Shown piece after piece: positions 17,462-24,765 of a stretch of 27,068 nt of DNA; position 1 is the stretch's first letter, and every line of letters starts with the position of its first letter. The position numbers and the translations under genes are program-made. The DNA is from CALBPI01 sp038533155 (GTDB lineage: Bacteria; Pseudomonadota; Gammaproteobacteria; Steroidobacterales; Woeseiaceae), in NCBI GenBank assembly GCA_038533155.1, contig JBCAZH010000041.1:1-27068 (forward strand). Direction: 5' to 3'. The notes beneath the pieces are model-generated. The model was not told the DNA's origin. It saw only the letters and a list, made by a program, of their open reading frames with translations, and did not search any database.

Positions 17462-18100
17462 ATGTCAGACCGTCTCGCTCCTTTGTTCCCTGTTAAGCCA
17501 ATGTGCCGCGACAGCATCGCGTCCAATCGGCCGGTACTCGACTTCATGCTGCGACGACGCTCGATCCTCGCAACGAACCTCGATGATCCTGGTCCCAACG
17601 ACGAGGATCTGGATTTGATATTGCAGGTTGCGACCCGCGTGCCGGATCATGGTCGTCTGACACCGTGGCGTATCAAGGTGTGTCGCAAACCGGCGCAAAC
17701 CAACCTCGCTTCGATCTATCGGGCATCGTTCTTGAAACACAACCCCAACGCGTCGGATGCCATGATCACTGCCGCGCATCGTCGCCTAACTGCCTCGCCG
17801 TTGTTGCTCGTTGTGGTTGCTCAACCGAACATGGACCGGCTCGAAAAAATTCCGTTGATCGAACAGCAACTCTCAGCAGGTGTCGTGTGTTCGAATATCC
17901 TCATCGCAGCTGCAGCCTTGGGCTACGGCGGGCAGTGGCTGACGGGTGGGCCTGCTTACGACCGTGCTATTCACGCAGCGCTTGGTCTCAGTGAGTACGA
18001 TTCGATCGCTGGATTCATGCATATCGGGACGCCGTCTGAACCCGCGCGCGAACGAATTCGACCACCGCTGGAAGACATTGTTGAGGAATGGACAGGCTAG
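17462..18100 (+). CDS. Nitroreductase family protein (YdjA-like)
   Basis: 212 aa. FMN-dependent NAD(P)H oxidoreductase fold. The FMN-binding RRRS (31-34) and PDHGRLTPWR (61-70) match the YdjA-like subgroup, and ALGYGGQWLTGG is the second flavin-contact block. The first 25 residues (LAPLFPVKPMCRDS) are a non-family extension; the ATG at 17462 has GAGG about 8 nt upstream, so the extension is probably real. Physiological substrates of YdjA-like proteins are not settled. Being in a Fur-preceded operon, ferric or flavin reduction is a possible job, inferred only from context. It follows the 39-aa membrane peptide by 9 nt. Confidence 0.9.
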   Translation: MSDRLAPLFPVKPMCRDSIASNRPVLDFMLRRRSILATNLDDPGPNDEDLDLILQVATRVPDHGRLTPWRIKVCRKPAQTNLASIYRASFLKHNPNASDAMITAAHRRLTASPLLLVVVAQPNMDRLEKIPLIEQQLSAGVVCSNILIAAAALGYGGQWLTGGPAYDRAIHAALGLSEYDSIAGFMHIGTPSEPARERIRPPLEDIVEEWTG

Positions 18101-18156
18101 CTAATTCCGCGTGAGATTCTGGTAGCCTCTAGCTCAGGTTCTTCCGAGGACGAGTC

Positions 18157-18543
18157 TTGGGTGCACCCTACAAAAACGCGCTAGCTAGGGTTTTGCTGCT
18201 CAGCGTATTCGCGCACTCGCTAATTCCTGCTGGGTTCATGCCGGGCAGTATTGGTGCCGGTGAGTGGATGATGTTGTGCCCGCAGGATTCCGTGCTCCTG
18301 CACTCCAACGGCGCGGCACACCATCGCGCGGAACACTCGCACCACGAATCCCATTCCCCGAGCGCATTAGCGGGTGACGCGTGTGATTTTCAGGATGCAC
18401 TGGTGCAGGTCCTACATGGATCCAACGCACACGTTTCTCTCGCCTTGCCTGCGCGCTCTCTCGAAGCGTCGAGTTTCGTTCGGGCCACGCAACCGGGCGC
18501 TCTGGTCATCCATCCATGGGATCCCCGGGCGCCACCCGTCTAG
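18157..18543 (+). CDS. His-rich exported protein, DUF2946-like
   Basis: 128 aa from a TTG start. GAGGA lies 6 nt before the TTG, which decides the start. The N-terminus is a signal or anchor helix with the DUF2946-style sequence LLLSVFAHSLIPAGFMPG. Next come a short segment with one Cys (MMLCPQDS) and a His cluster HHRAEHSHHESHS (about 50-62), then Cys73. The C-terminus ends in Pro-rich PWDPRAPPV. DUF2946 proteins are of unknown function and often sit beside metal-transport genes. The His cluster suggests metal binding. It follows the nitroreductase by 56 nt and precedes a Met/His-rich outer-membrane protein. Family assignment is moderate, from the N-terminal motif only. Confidence 0.65.
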   Translation: MGAPYKNALARVLLLSVFAHSLIPAGFMPGSIGAGEWMMLCPQDSVLLHSNGAAHHRAEHSHHESHSPSALAGDACDFQDALVQVLHGSNAHVSLALPARSLEASSFVRATQPGALVIHPWDPRAPPV

Positions 18544-18618
18544 ATCCTCGCTTCTTTGTAAATCGCGATACCGGCCTTGGCCGGCACACTCGAACTCCAA
18601 ATTTTTGTGAGGTTTCTC

Positions 18619-19689
18619 ATGAGGACTAGATTCTGCATTCTGGCAGCTGGTGCTCTGTGCGCGTCATCTGTGGCGCTCGCAGATCACAACCCAATCACTC
18701 GCGCGGACACGCACGCCCCTATTGGCGTCATGGCCGATCACACTCACCAAAAAGGGGAATGGATGTTCTCCTATCGTTTCATGTCGATGCCAATGGAAGG
18801 CAACCTACAGGGCTCGGATGAGATTTCTCCCGAGCAAATCGCCACCACGGTACCCAATCGATTCTTCGGCAACCCGGGCCAACCACCGACGCTGCGCGTC
18901 GTCCCCATCGAGATGAATATGAGCATGCATATGTTGGGCGCGATGTACGCGCCGAGCGATCGTGTGACCTTGATGGCCATGGTGAACTACATCGAGAAAG
19001 ACATGGATCATTTGACCTTCCAGGGCGGCGCGGGAACTACGGTGCTCGGCGGATTCACGACCGAGGTCAGTGGGCTCGGGGATACCCAACTATCCGCGCT
19101 GATCAATTTCAATCGTGACCCGAATCACAAGGTTCATGCGATAGCGGGTCTTTCTGCGCCTACGGGTAGCATCGATGAAACGGACGACATTCTGACGCCA
19201 ATGAACATGCGCCCGACCATTCGTCTTCCCTACCCGATGCAGCTCGGTTCAGGTAGTTGGGATCCCATTTTGGGGTTGAGCTATTCCGGATTCGGCGATC
19301 ATTGGAATTGGGGTTCGCAGTGGCGTAGTACGTTCCGGATCGCGGACAACGACAATGATTACCGACTTGGGTATGCGCATCATTGGACGGGATGGGCAGG
19401 CTATCGATTGGCTGACTCCGCCAGCATCGCGTTGCGCGTCGCTTTTTCGGATCAAGGCGACATCTCCGGTCAGGACCCTGAGATCGCCGGTCCAGTCCAA
19501 ACCGCCGATCCCAGCCGCTTTGGCGGTAGTCGATGGGACGCAGGTATCAGTGTCAATTTCGCCGGGCAAGGTGACTTAGACGGTTGGCGTTTCGCACTCG
19601 AGTATCTTGTTCCGTTTTCGCAAGATTTGAACGGGCCACAACTTGAGACTCAAGAAATGTTTACCGTCGGGATCCAAAAGTCTTGGTAG
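18619..19689 (+). CDS. Met/His-rich outer-membrane beta-barrel protein, transporter-like (MetA/phenol-degradation fold)
   Basis: 356 aa. Signal peptide about 1-22 (CASSVALA, cleaved before DHNP). The mature chain starts with His-rich sequence (DHNPITRADTHAPIGVMADHTHQ) and shows alternating beta-strand patterns to a C-terminal VGIQKSW. Methionines are clustered in MFSYRFMSMPMEGN, EMNMSMHMLGAMY and MAMVNYIEKDMDH. It resembles proteins annotated only as transporter or PF13557-like in marine bacteria. Met and His clusters facing the pore would suit copper or other soft-metal traffic, which is inference. The ATG at 18619 has GAGG 6 nt upstream; an upstream in-frame start lacks a signal peptide. 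Together with the preceding DUF2946-like gene it may form a metal-handling pair. Confidence 0.7.
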   Translation: MRTRFCILAAGALCASSVALADHNPITRADTHAPIGVMADHTHQKGEWMFSYRFMSMPMEGNLQGSDEISPEQIATTVPNRFFGNPGQPPTLRVVPIEMNMSMHMLGAMYAPSDRVTLMAMVNYIEKDMDHLTFQGGAGTTVLGGFTTEVSGLGDTQLSALINFNRDPNHKVHAIAGLSAPTGSIDETDDILTPMNMRPTIRLPYPMQLGSGSWDPILGLSYSGFGDHWNWGSQWRSTFRIADNDNDYRLGYAHHWTGWAGYRLADSASIALRVAFSDQGDISGQDPEIAGPVQTADPSRFGGSRWDAGISVNFAGQGDLDGWRFALEYLVPFSQDLNGPQLETQEMFTVGIQKSW

Positions 19690-19697
19690 CGGATCAA

Positions 19698-19725
19698 AGG
19701 CTGGTGGCTTTGCGGCCACCAGCCT
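19698..19725. terminator. Bidirectional hairpin between convergent genes
   Basis: A perfect 11-bp stem AGGCTGGTGGC / GCCACCAGCCT with a 6-nt loop lies 9 nt after the outer-membrane protein stop and 40 nt after the receptor stop on the other strand. No good T-run follows on either side, so termination may be inefficient or Rho-assisted. Confidence 0.6.
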
Positions 19726-19764
19726 GTGCTTGGTTCAGTCAGATCGTGCAGACCGCTGGTTGAC

Positions 19765-21900
19765 TCAGAACGTCGCATCGACGCGCAGACCCAACTGGCG
19801 CGGGTTGCCGAAACGCGCGGTGCCAATCTGATCCACTGCAGGACGATTCAAAAACTGAATGTTGTCATCGTCCAGTAGGTTCCTCGCATACAGAGTCACG
19901 CGATAGGTATCGTTCATGTCGTAGCCCAGCCTTGCATTAACGAGCGTGCGTTCTGGGACGACATTGAACCCCTCGTTCTCGTTGGTGGTGAAAACCTCAT
20001 CGCGATAATTGACATCCATACCGTAGAACAGACCCCATTCATGGAATTTGGCGAACCCGACATTAGCTGACCATTCCGCGGCAAACGGGAAACGATTGCC
20101 ACCAAGATTGGACGTAATTCCCGTGACGGGGTTAGTCAGAGGAAAATCCTCGAACTCGCTGATTACATGCCCGAGCGACCCATAGATGTCGAGCGAGTTA
20201 TCCACACGAAAATCAAACTCGAGTTCTAGACCGCTGACAGACGATTGACCTGCATTGACTGTTTGGGTCAGCTCCGGAATGTTGGCGTCGATCGGCACGG
20301 GCACCTGCTGATCTTCCCAATCGGCGTAGAAGATGTTCGCGTTGATGGAGAGACGACCGTCAAGCAGCAGTGATCGCGTCGAAAGCTCATAGTTCGTGAT
20401 GAACTCAGGATCAAAATCCACGGCCGTACCATCGAGAATGCTGAGCTCCGAACCGCCCGCGCGATAACCGCGTTGTACGACCAGCGCGATGTTGCTGCTT
20501 TCTGTCGCACCCCACTGCAGCCCGATCTTCGGCAGAAATGCATCAAAGTCTGCTGCTGTCTGGCTGGCATCCGATCCCTCGAACGCTCGAAGAAACTCGA
20601 AGCCTGGCGGAATTGGCGTAACGAAGGTTGTTGTGGAGACAGCAGTCTCTGCTGAGCTCTCTTCATCGAACCGTGCGCCGAACAACACGCTCAGCCGGTC
20701 CGTTAGTTCGTATCGGAAGTCACCGAATATCGCGAAGTTCTCCGCCTCCTGCGCAAAGACCGACTGGCGCTGAATCAACAGCGTCGGTGGGATCGCCGGG
20801 TTGAGTAGCGATGCCGGTACGATGAACTCGTCGTCGAAGGAGTCTTCAACATCGACGTAGTAGAAACCGAGTGCGCCGCTTAGCCGCTCGCCGGAGTATT
20901 TCACTCGAAACTCCTGCGAAATCGCGTCATCACTCCCGGTGCGGTCCAACGCTGCGATAGGGGCTGGCGACACATCGAAGTCTTCGATTCGAAGGTAGTT
21001 TGTGTTTTGCAGGGTTGTGATGGATTGAATGGCCCAAGCGTCCGACAAAGCCCAGTTGAAGTTGATGGCATGGAGATACGTTTCGGTACCTTCTCGACCT
21101 GGCGTGTCGTATTGCACTTCGTCGATGAAGTTGTCTGTCGCGAGGATCGGGACGATGTCCTCGCCGGCGAAGTTCTCGGCGTAGGTGGTTGTCGTGACAA
21201 TCCGGATGTCTTCCGAGGGAGTAAACAGGAACTTTAAGCGAAAATTGGTCAGTTCCGACTCGTCGGCTGGTTGTCCTAGGAACGTGTTGTCAATGAAGCC
21301 TTCGCTTTCGCGGTAGTCTGCGGAGAGCCGCACCGCAATTGTGTCTTCTACGAGTGCACCACCGCCCGCGACAGAGAGTTGGTAGGTGTCGGCGTCTGCG
21401 ATTTCTGCCCGCACGCGGAAGTCAGATTCGAAGCTGGGGTCGCGTGTCCGGATGTAAATAGCACCCGCCAATGCGTTACGTCCAAAGTTGGTGGACTGAG
21501 GACCACGGAACACCTCAATCTGCTCGACATCCCAAGAGCCGGTGGGACCAAAGAAGGTTGTCTGATTGCCGAGCGGCGCGTCGTCCACGTAGGTTGTAAT
21601 AGTCAACCCGCTGCCGCCACCGCCAATACCTCGTTGGTCAACGCCGCGAATCGCGAATCCTTGTTCGCCGAAGGCAGAGGTCACGTTCGGGATTCTCTCG
21701 ACGATGTCGTACAAATCAGCGACCGGTTCGCGCTCAATTTCTTCGGCCGTCACAACAGACACGCTGTCGGTGACCTCGAACAGGGACTGCTCGGTTTTGG
21801 TTCCTTTAACGACGATCTCGTCGAGCTCGCTATCGGACTGCGCGAAAGCAATGGGTGTCGCGAGAACGCAACACAGCGCACAGGAAATTCTGAAGGACAT
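19765..21900 (-). CDS. TonB-dependent outer-membrane receptor, substrate unknown
   Basis: 711 aa. Signal peptide 1-20 (LATPIAFA), TonB box DEIVVKGTK, plug domain about 40-155 with IRGVDQRGIGGGGSG, YVDDAPLG and EVFRGPQSTNFGRNALAGAIYI, then a barrel ending in FGNPRQLGLRVDATF. Plug features (IYIRTRDP, GPQSTNFGRNA) are those of the broad receptor group that includes many siderophore receptors of marine proteobacteria. No FRAP/NPNL haem boxes are seen. The ATG at 21900 gives a clean signal peptide; a GTG four codons upstream is the alternative, and neither has a strong ribosome-binding site. A Fur-like box lies 50 nt upstream. No siderophore biosynthesis genes are in view, so a xenosiderophore or haem are the likely cargo types. 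Confidence 0.9.
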   Translation of the reverse strand: MSFRISCALCCVLATPIAFAQSDSELDEIVVKGTKTEQSLFEVTDSVSVVTAEEIEREPVADLYDIVERIPNVTSAFGEQGFAIRGVDQRGIGGGGSGLTITTYVDDAPLGNQTTFFGPTGSWDVEQIEVFRGPQSTNFGRNALAGAIYIRTRDPSFESDFRVRAEIADADTYQLSVAGGGALVEDTIAVRLSADYRESEGFIDNTFLGQPADESELTNFRLKFLFTPSEDIRIVTTTTYAENFAGEDIVPILATDNFIDEVQYDTPGREGTETYLHAINFNWALSDAWAIQSITTLQNTNYLRIEDFDVSPAPIAALDRTGSDDAISQEFRVKYSGERLSGALGFYYVDVEDSFDDEFIVPASLLNPAIPPTLLIQRQSVFAQEAENFAIFGDFRYELTDRLSVLFGARFDEESSAETAVSTTTFVTPIPPGFEFLRAFEGSDASQTAADFDAFLPKIGLQWGATESSNIALVVQRGYRAGGSELSILDGTAVDFDPEFITNYELSTRSLLLDGRLSINANIFYADWEDQQVPVPIDANIPELTQTVNAGQSSVSGLELEFDFRVDNSLDIYGSLGHVISEFEDFPLTNPVTGITSNLGGNRFPFAAEWSANVGFAKFHEWGLFYGMDVNYRDEVFTTNENEGFNVVPERTLVNARLGYDMNDTYRVTLYARNLLDDDNIQFLNRPAVDQIGTARFGNPRQLGLRVDATF

Positions 21901-21949
21901 TAGGTCGATCACTTACAGCAGCAAAAATCGAGCGTAAGAGTAATGTTAA

Positions 21950-21964
21950 TGCGAATCATAAGCA
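21950..21964. promoter_or_regulatory. Fur-like box upstream of second TonB receptor
   Basis: TGCGAATCATAAGCA matches 10 of 14 positions of the 7-1-7 Fur consensus, in an AT-rich patch 50 nt before the receptor ATG. The remaining gap to the HugZ-like gene (21965-22047) shows nothing else. Confidence 0.6.
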
Positions 21965-22047
21965 ATTACTGACTACGGGTATGTTGCTTCCCTGCGACGG
22001 ATTCTTGGTGTCCCGAGCCCTGATGGACGAACAGGGTTACCAGTCGG

Positions 22048-22764
22048 CTATTCGGCTGCCTCTCGAGCCGATCGCGCCAGTGCCACGAGTGTGTGGCGGA
22101 GGTCTTGTGTAGACCTTAGCGGGGCGTGGAACCAAAGGCGCTCACGCCGGCCGCGACAGTGCATATCGATACCTTCGGGATCAATTGCACTGATTTGCCA
22201 ATCGCCATCGGGTGCACCACACAACACGCTCGCGTACAGCCGCGTCGCGTCCCGATGATCCTCGTTCATATGTGCGACAGCGCCAGTTTCCATTTGATGC
22301 CACGCGTTCCAGTCAGAGAAGGCAACCGTGAGTTCTCTCGTCAGGATGTCGACGGTTCCGCCTGCGATTAGCTGCAGTCGCGCCGTTGCGGGTTCGAATC
22401 TCAGGAATTCGCCTGTCTCACTCGGCGTCTGGGATGGGTCCAAAAGTCTGGGCCGGACCCTCAAGGCGATCCGCGCGCTGTTCGAAGCGTTTACCGAAAC
22501 AAACCTACCTTCCATCCTCAAACGTTGTTGCCGTACCTCACTTGAATGGCGAGCGTCGTCGAGCTCAACAACGCCCGATTGATTCGCAACTGTAGCGGGT
22601 GCATTGGAAGTGACCAGCGCGCCGTCGCTGTCGGTATGGACGCCGCACTCCAGGTTGGGGCTAAGCGGTTGATGGTTGAGCGTAACGATTCGTATCTTCT
22701 GTGCAAGACGCATCATTGCCTTTGCGACCTGTATCGGGTCTCCAGTCTCGCTTCTTACCGACAT
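22048..22764 (-). CDS. Haem-utilisation protein, HugZ/HutZ-like with DUF2470 domain
   Basis: 238 aa. The C-terminal DUF2470 domain (about 160-235) is clear: AHMNEDHRDATRLYASVL, then IDPEGIDMHCRGRRERLWFHAPL. The N-terminal part (about 15-150) follows the plan of the HugZ/HutZ split-barrel (pyridoxamine-phosphate-oxidase-like) but is divergent: the usual catalytic-barrel words are weak, and GGTVDILTREL stands where GGFG-A is expected. HugZ-type proteins bind and degrade haem. The ATG at 22764 has AGGTGG 8 nt upstream; a GTG four codons earlier is less well supported. It follows the methyltransferase gene by 18 nt and is cotranscribed with it. With the IsdG-like enzyme at 14.2 kb this would be a second haem-degrading candidate. 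Confidence 0.8.
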   Translation of the reverse strand: MSVRSETGDPIQVAKAMMRLAQKIRIVTLNHQPLSPNLECGVHTDSDGALVTSNAPATVANQSGVVELDDARHSSEVRQQRLRMEGRFVSVNASNSARIALRVRPRLLDPSQTPSETGEFLRFEPATARLQLIAGGTVDILTRELTVAFSDWNAWHQMETGAVAHMNEDHRDATRLYASVLCGAPDGDWQISAIDPEGIDMHCRGRRERLWFHAPLRSTQDLRHTLVALARSAREAAE

Positions 22765-22782
22765 GCAAGGTTCCACCTTGGA

Positions 22783-23616
22783 TCAATGCGCGAATGTACG
22801 CGCCGTGGTTTTCGCGTACACAATGCCGGGAGCTAGTCTTCGCCGAATCCAGTTGATTCGCGACAACAGCGCTAGCGCCGGGGTTCTGGCTGGAATTGCG
22901 TTGCCGTAAGTCCAGGCCTGGCGATACTCAAGGCCTGCGATTGCGCCGACAAATTCTTTTGCGTCATCGATCGACAATCCCCAGGGCATTGCAGGCGCTC
23001 GGTACTTTGGTGTGACGTGGAACCCTTTCCTTGTTCGATTTGAGAACGCCGGTGGAATAGTGTCGAAGAATACGTGGGCGCCTTTAAACACGTCTGCGAT
23101 GGTCGTGAGCAAATTGATCGTTTCACGTTCTTCGAAATACATCAGCAGCCCAGCCGCGGAAATAAAGGGGTTGGTGTCGCGTGGTACGGCATCTAACCAA
23201 GCTGGGTCCAACGCGGAACAGGCAATGAGTTCCGCTTGTTCATGCTCAGGGAGCAGTCGCTTTCTGCAGTCGATCGCCTCCGGTAGATCGACACTCACCC
23301 AGCGCACGCGCGAGTCAGAAATACGCCATTGTTGAGTCTCTAAACCATCGCCCAACGCTATGACCGTCGGATTGGGGTTGTCGGATTGAAGGTACTCGTG
23401 CACCAGTTGATCGCAGAGCGCCGCGCGAACAGGGTGCATCGCATTGGGCGGGCCAAAATTGCCGCGAAAATCGTAGTCGATCTCACTAACTAGCTGGGCT
23501 GCGAGAGGGTCCACTACTACCGGATTCGAGCGACGCTGTTCCGCCGCTCGGTGCCACAATGGCCATAAGAGCGTTTCTGGTACACCTTCCAAATCCGGTT
23601 TAAAGGGTTCGACCAT
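22783..23616 (-). CDS. SAM-dependent methyltransferase, leucine carboxyl methyltransferase-like (TcmP type)
   Basis: 277 aa. The fold words of the LCM family (PF04072) are present: SAM motif ALGDGLETQQWR (87-98), the acidic loop VSVDLPEAIDCRKRLL (108-122) and ISAAGLLMYFEE (152-163), which corresponds to the family's aEG-lmYL motif. The bacterial members O-methylate polyketide or other small-molecule carboxyl/hydroxyl groups; the substrate here is unknown. The open frame extends upstream to 23748, but that part covers the promoter and Fur box and looks non-coding, so the ATG at 23616 is chosen. It is followed 18 nt later by the HugZ-like gene, which suggests its substrate may be a haem breakdown product or an iron chelator; this is inference. 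Confidence 0.85.
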   Translation of the reverse strand: MVEPFKPDLEGVPETLLWPLWHRAAEQRRSNPVVVDPLAAQLVSEIDYDFRGNFGPPNAMHPVRAALCDQLVHEYLQSDNPNPTVIALGDGLETQQWRISDSRVRWVSVDLPEAIDCRKRLLPEHEQAELIACSALDPAWLDAVPRDTNPFISAAGLLMYFEERETINLLTTIADVFKGAHVFFDTIPPAFSNRTRKGFHVTPKYRAPAMPWGLSIDDAKEFVGAIAGLEYRQAWTYGNAIPARTPALALLSRINWIRRRLAPGIVYAKTTARTFAH

Positions 23617-23646
23617 CACGCTTCTAGTTTGGACCTCCGATTCCCT

Positions 23647-23675
23647 ACCATAATAGTAATGAGAATCGTTTGCAA
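23647..23675 (-). promoter_or_regulatory. Predicted promoter of methyltransferase-HugZ operon
   Basis: On the minus strand -35 TTGCAA (23670-23675), a 17-nt spacer and -10 TATGGT (23647-23652), four of six matches each. The Fur-like box lies across the -35 and spacer. The -10 ends 30 nt before the ATG. Confidence 0.5.
23660..23674. promoter_or_regulatory. Fur-like box, methyltransferase/lipo-azurin gap
   Basis: TGAGAATCGTTTGCA matches 10 of 14 positions of the 7-1-7 Fur consensus. It is 43 nt before the methyltransferase start and 161 nt before the lipo-azurin start, so control of the leftward operon is more likely. No clear promoter for the lipo-azurin was found in 23675-23820. Confidence 0.6.
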
Positions 23676-23835
23676 TTAAAGATAGTTCAGTTGATGCTCC
23701 CAAGGTTGGCGGCACGTGTGCGGGGCAGAGTATTGGACGCCGGCGCACTTCCCCATATCTGTTCGGCTTCGGTTGTTTGTCTGGATGTGCTAGTTTCCGC
23801 GCTTGTCGAACTGACGAGACATAGGAATTTTAGAC

Positions 23836-24660
23836 ATGAAATGTACACGATGGATGAAGTACGTCGGCGTCCTCACCGTTGCATGGGTGCTAAGCGCGTG
23901 TGGCTCTGGAGATGGCGATGAGAAGAGTGCGGTAGCTGAAGCAGCCGAGTCGGCGAGTGAAATGGCATCCGACGCCGTAGATGCTGCAGGTGAAATGGCC
24001 AGCGATGCTGCAGATGCAGCAGGTGATATGGCATCCGACGCCGCAGACGCTGCCGCTGATGCCGTGGATGCGGCGGGCGACATGGCATCTGATGCAGTCG
24101 ATGCCGCCGGTGAAATGGCGAGCGATGCGGCGGACGCTGCAGGTGAAATGGCTTCGGACGCAATGGACGCTGCAGGTGAAATGGCGAGTGATGCCGCCGA
24201 AGGCGCTTCAGCTATGGTCGACGACGCGAAAGCAGCGGTTGCAACGGCGACCACCGCCGCTGCTTCTGGCGATGGCTGTGCTCTTGCGGTCGAAGTGGGC
24301 GATTCATTGGCATACAGCACCAAAGCGCTAACGGTTCCGTCTTCATGCGACACAGTTACCGTGACATTGACGCACACTGGGAACCTTCCGAAAGTCGCGA
24401 TGGGGCACAACTGGGTTCTGGCAGCCGATGACGTTGCTGACGCGGTTGCTGCTGCCGGAGTGTCGGCTGGCGCTGATGGCAACTACTTGGCGGCTGATGA
24501 GACGCGATATGTCGCAGCGACCAAGCTGATCGGTGGCGGAGAGTCGGATACCGTCTCTTTTTCTTTGAGCGATTTGGAAGCGGGCAAAAACTACGTTTAT
24601 GTTTGCACGTTCCCGGGGCACACCTCGATCATGCGTGGCACGTTTACCGTCGGCGGCTGA
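23836..24660 (+). CDS. Lipoprotein azurin with 11-residue repeat stalk
   Basis: 274 aa in three parts. Residues 1-22 are a lipoprotein signal with lipobox LSAC (Cys22), so the mature protein is lipid-anchored in the cell envelope. Residues 42-126 are an Ala/Asp/Glu-rich stalk built from seven 11-residue units of the form EMASDAxDAAG plus one 7-residue partial unit (DAVDAAG); it should form a long amphipathic helix. Residues 148-274 are a complete azurin: ligands His191 (MGHNWVL), Cys257, His262 and Met266 (CTFPGHTSIMRG), disulfide Cys148-Cys171. AGGA lies 9 nt before the ATG. It resembles Neisseria Laz (lipo-azurin with an Ala-rich linker) in plan but with a regular repeat. A strong terminator follows, so it is probably monocistronic. 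Confidence 0.93.
   Translation: MKCTRWMKYVGVLTVAWVLSACGSGDGDEKSAVAEAAESASEMASDAVDAAGEMASDAADAAGDMASDAADAAADAVDAAGDMASDAVDAAGEMASDAADAAGEMASDAMDAAGEMASDAAEGASAMVDDAKAAVATATTAAASGDGCALAVEVGDSLAYSTKALTVPSSCDTVTVTLTHTGNLPKVAMGHNWVLAADDVADAVAAAGVSAGADGNYLAADETRYVAATKLIGGGESDTVSFSLSDLEAGKNYVYVCTFPGHTSIMRGTFTVGG
23959..24213 (+). repeat. 33-nt in-frame tandem repeats of the lipo-azurin stalk
   Basis: Seven imperfect 33-nt units plus one 21-nt partial unit, each beginning near GA(A/T)ATGGC and encoding EMASDA-type 11-mers. Third-codon positions have drifted between units while the protein words are kept, so the array is maintained by selection on the protein rather than being a fresh duplication. 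Confidence 0.85.
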
Positions 24661-24688
24661 TTCGAGCACCACAGCGCTGATCATCACA

Positions 24689-24727
24689 CCGCCTAGGGGC
24701 ATCGCCCCTAGGCGGTTTTTTGTTTTT
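24689..24727 (+). terminator. Rho-independent terminator after lipo-azurin
   Basis: A perfect 12-bp stem CCGCCTAGGGGC / GCCCCTAGGCGG with a 3-nt loop is followed by TTTTTT, G and TTTTT. It starts 28 nt after the lipo-azurin stop. This is the strongest terminator in the window. Confidence 0.95.
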
Positions 24728-24752
24728 GAGGTTTGTGCTGTTGCGGCTCACG

Positions 24753-24758
24753 TATACT
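24753..24758 (+). promoter_or_regulatory. -10 element of the PLP-enzyme gene
   Basis: TATACT (five of six) ends only 7 nt before the ATG at 24766, so the transcript would begin at or next to the start codon. No convincing -35 was found at 16-18 nt. Weak evidence for a leaderless mRNA. Confidence 0.35.
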
Positions 24759-24765
24759 CGGCGAG

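Noticed and set aside
18571..18584. CCGGCC-TT-GGCCGG hairpin considered as a terminator
   Set aside because: Only a five-pair stem with a tetraloop and no T-run; probably insignificant in GC-rich DNA.
23617..23748. Upstream extension of the methyltransferase
   Set aside because: It would place the predicted promoter and Fur-like box inside the gene, and its sequence does not resemble the family.
23959..24213. Tandem repeat considered as a CRISPR array
   Set aside because: Units are contiguous 33-mers without spacers, diverged at third codon positions and in frame within a lipoprotein gene.
23790..24482. 230-codon open frame on the minus strand across the lipo-azurin gene
   Set aside because: Ser/Ala/Pro repeats that are only the antisense reading of the 33-nt stalk repeats; the plus strand has a ribosome-binding site, lipobox and full azurin motifs.
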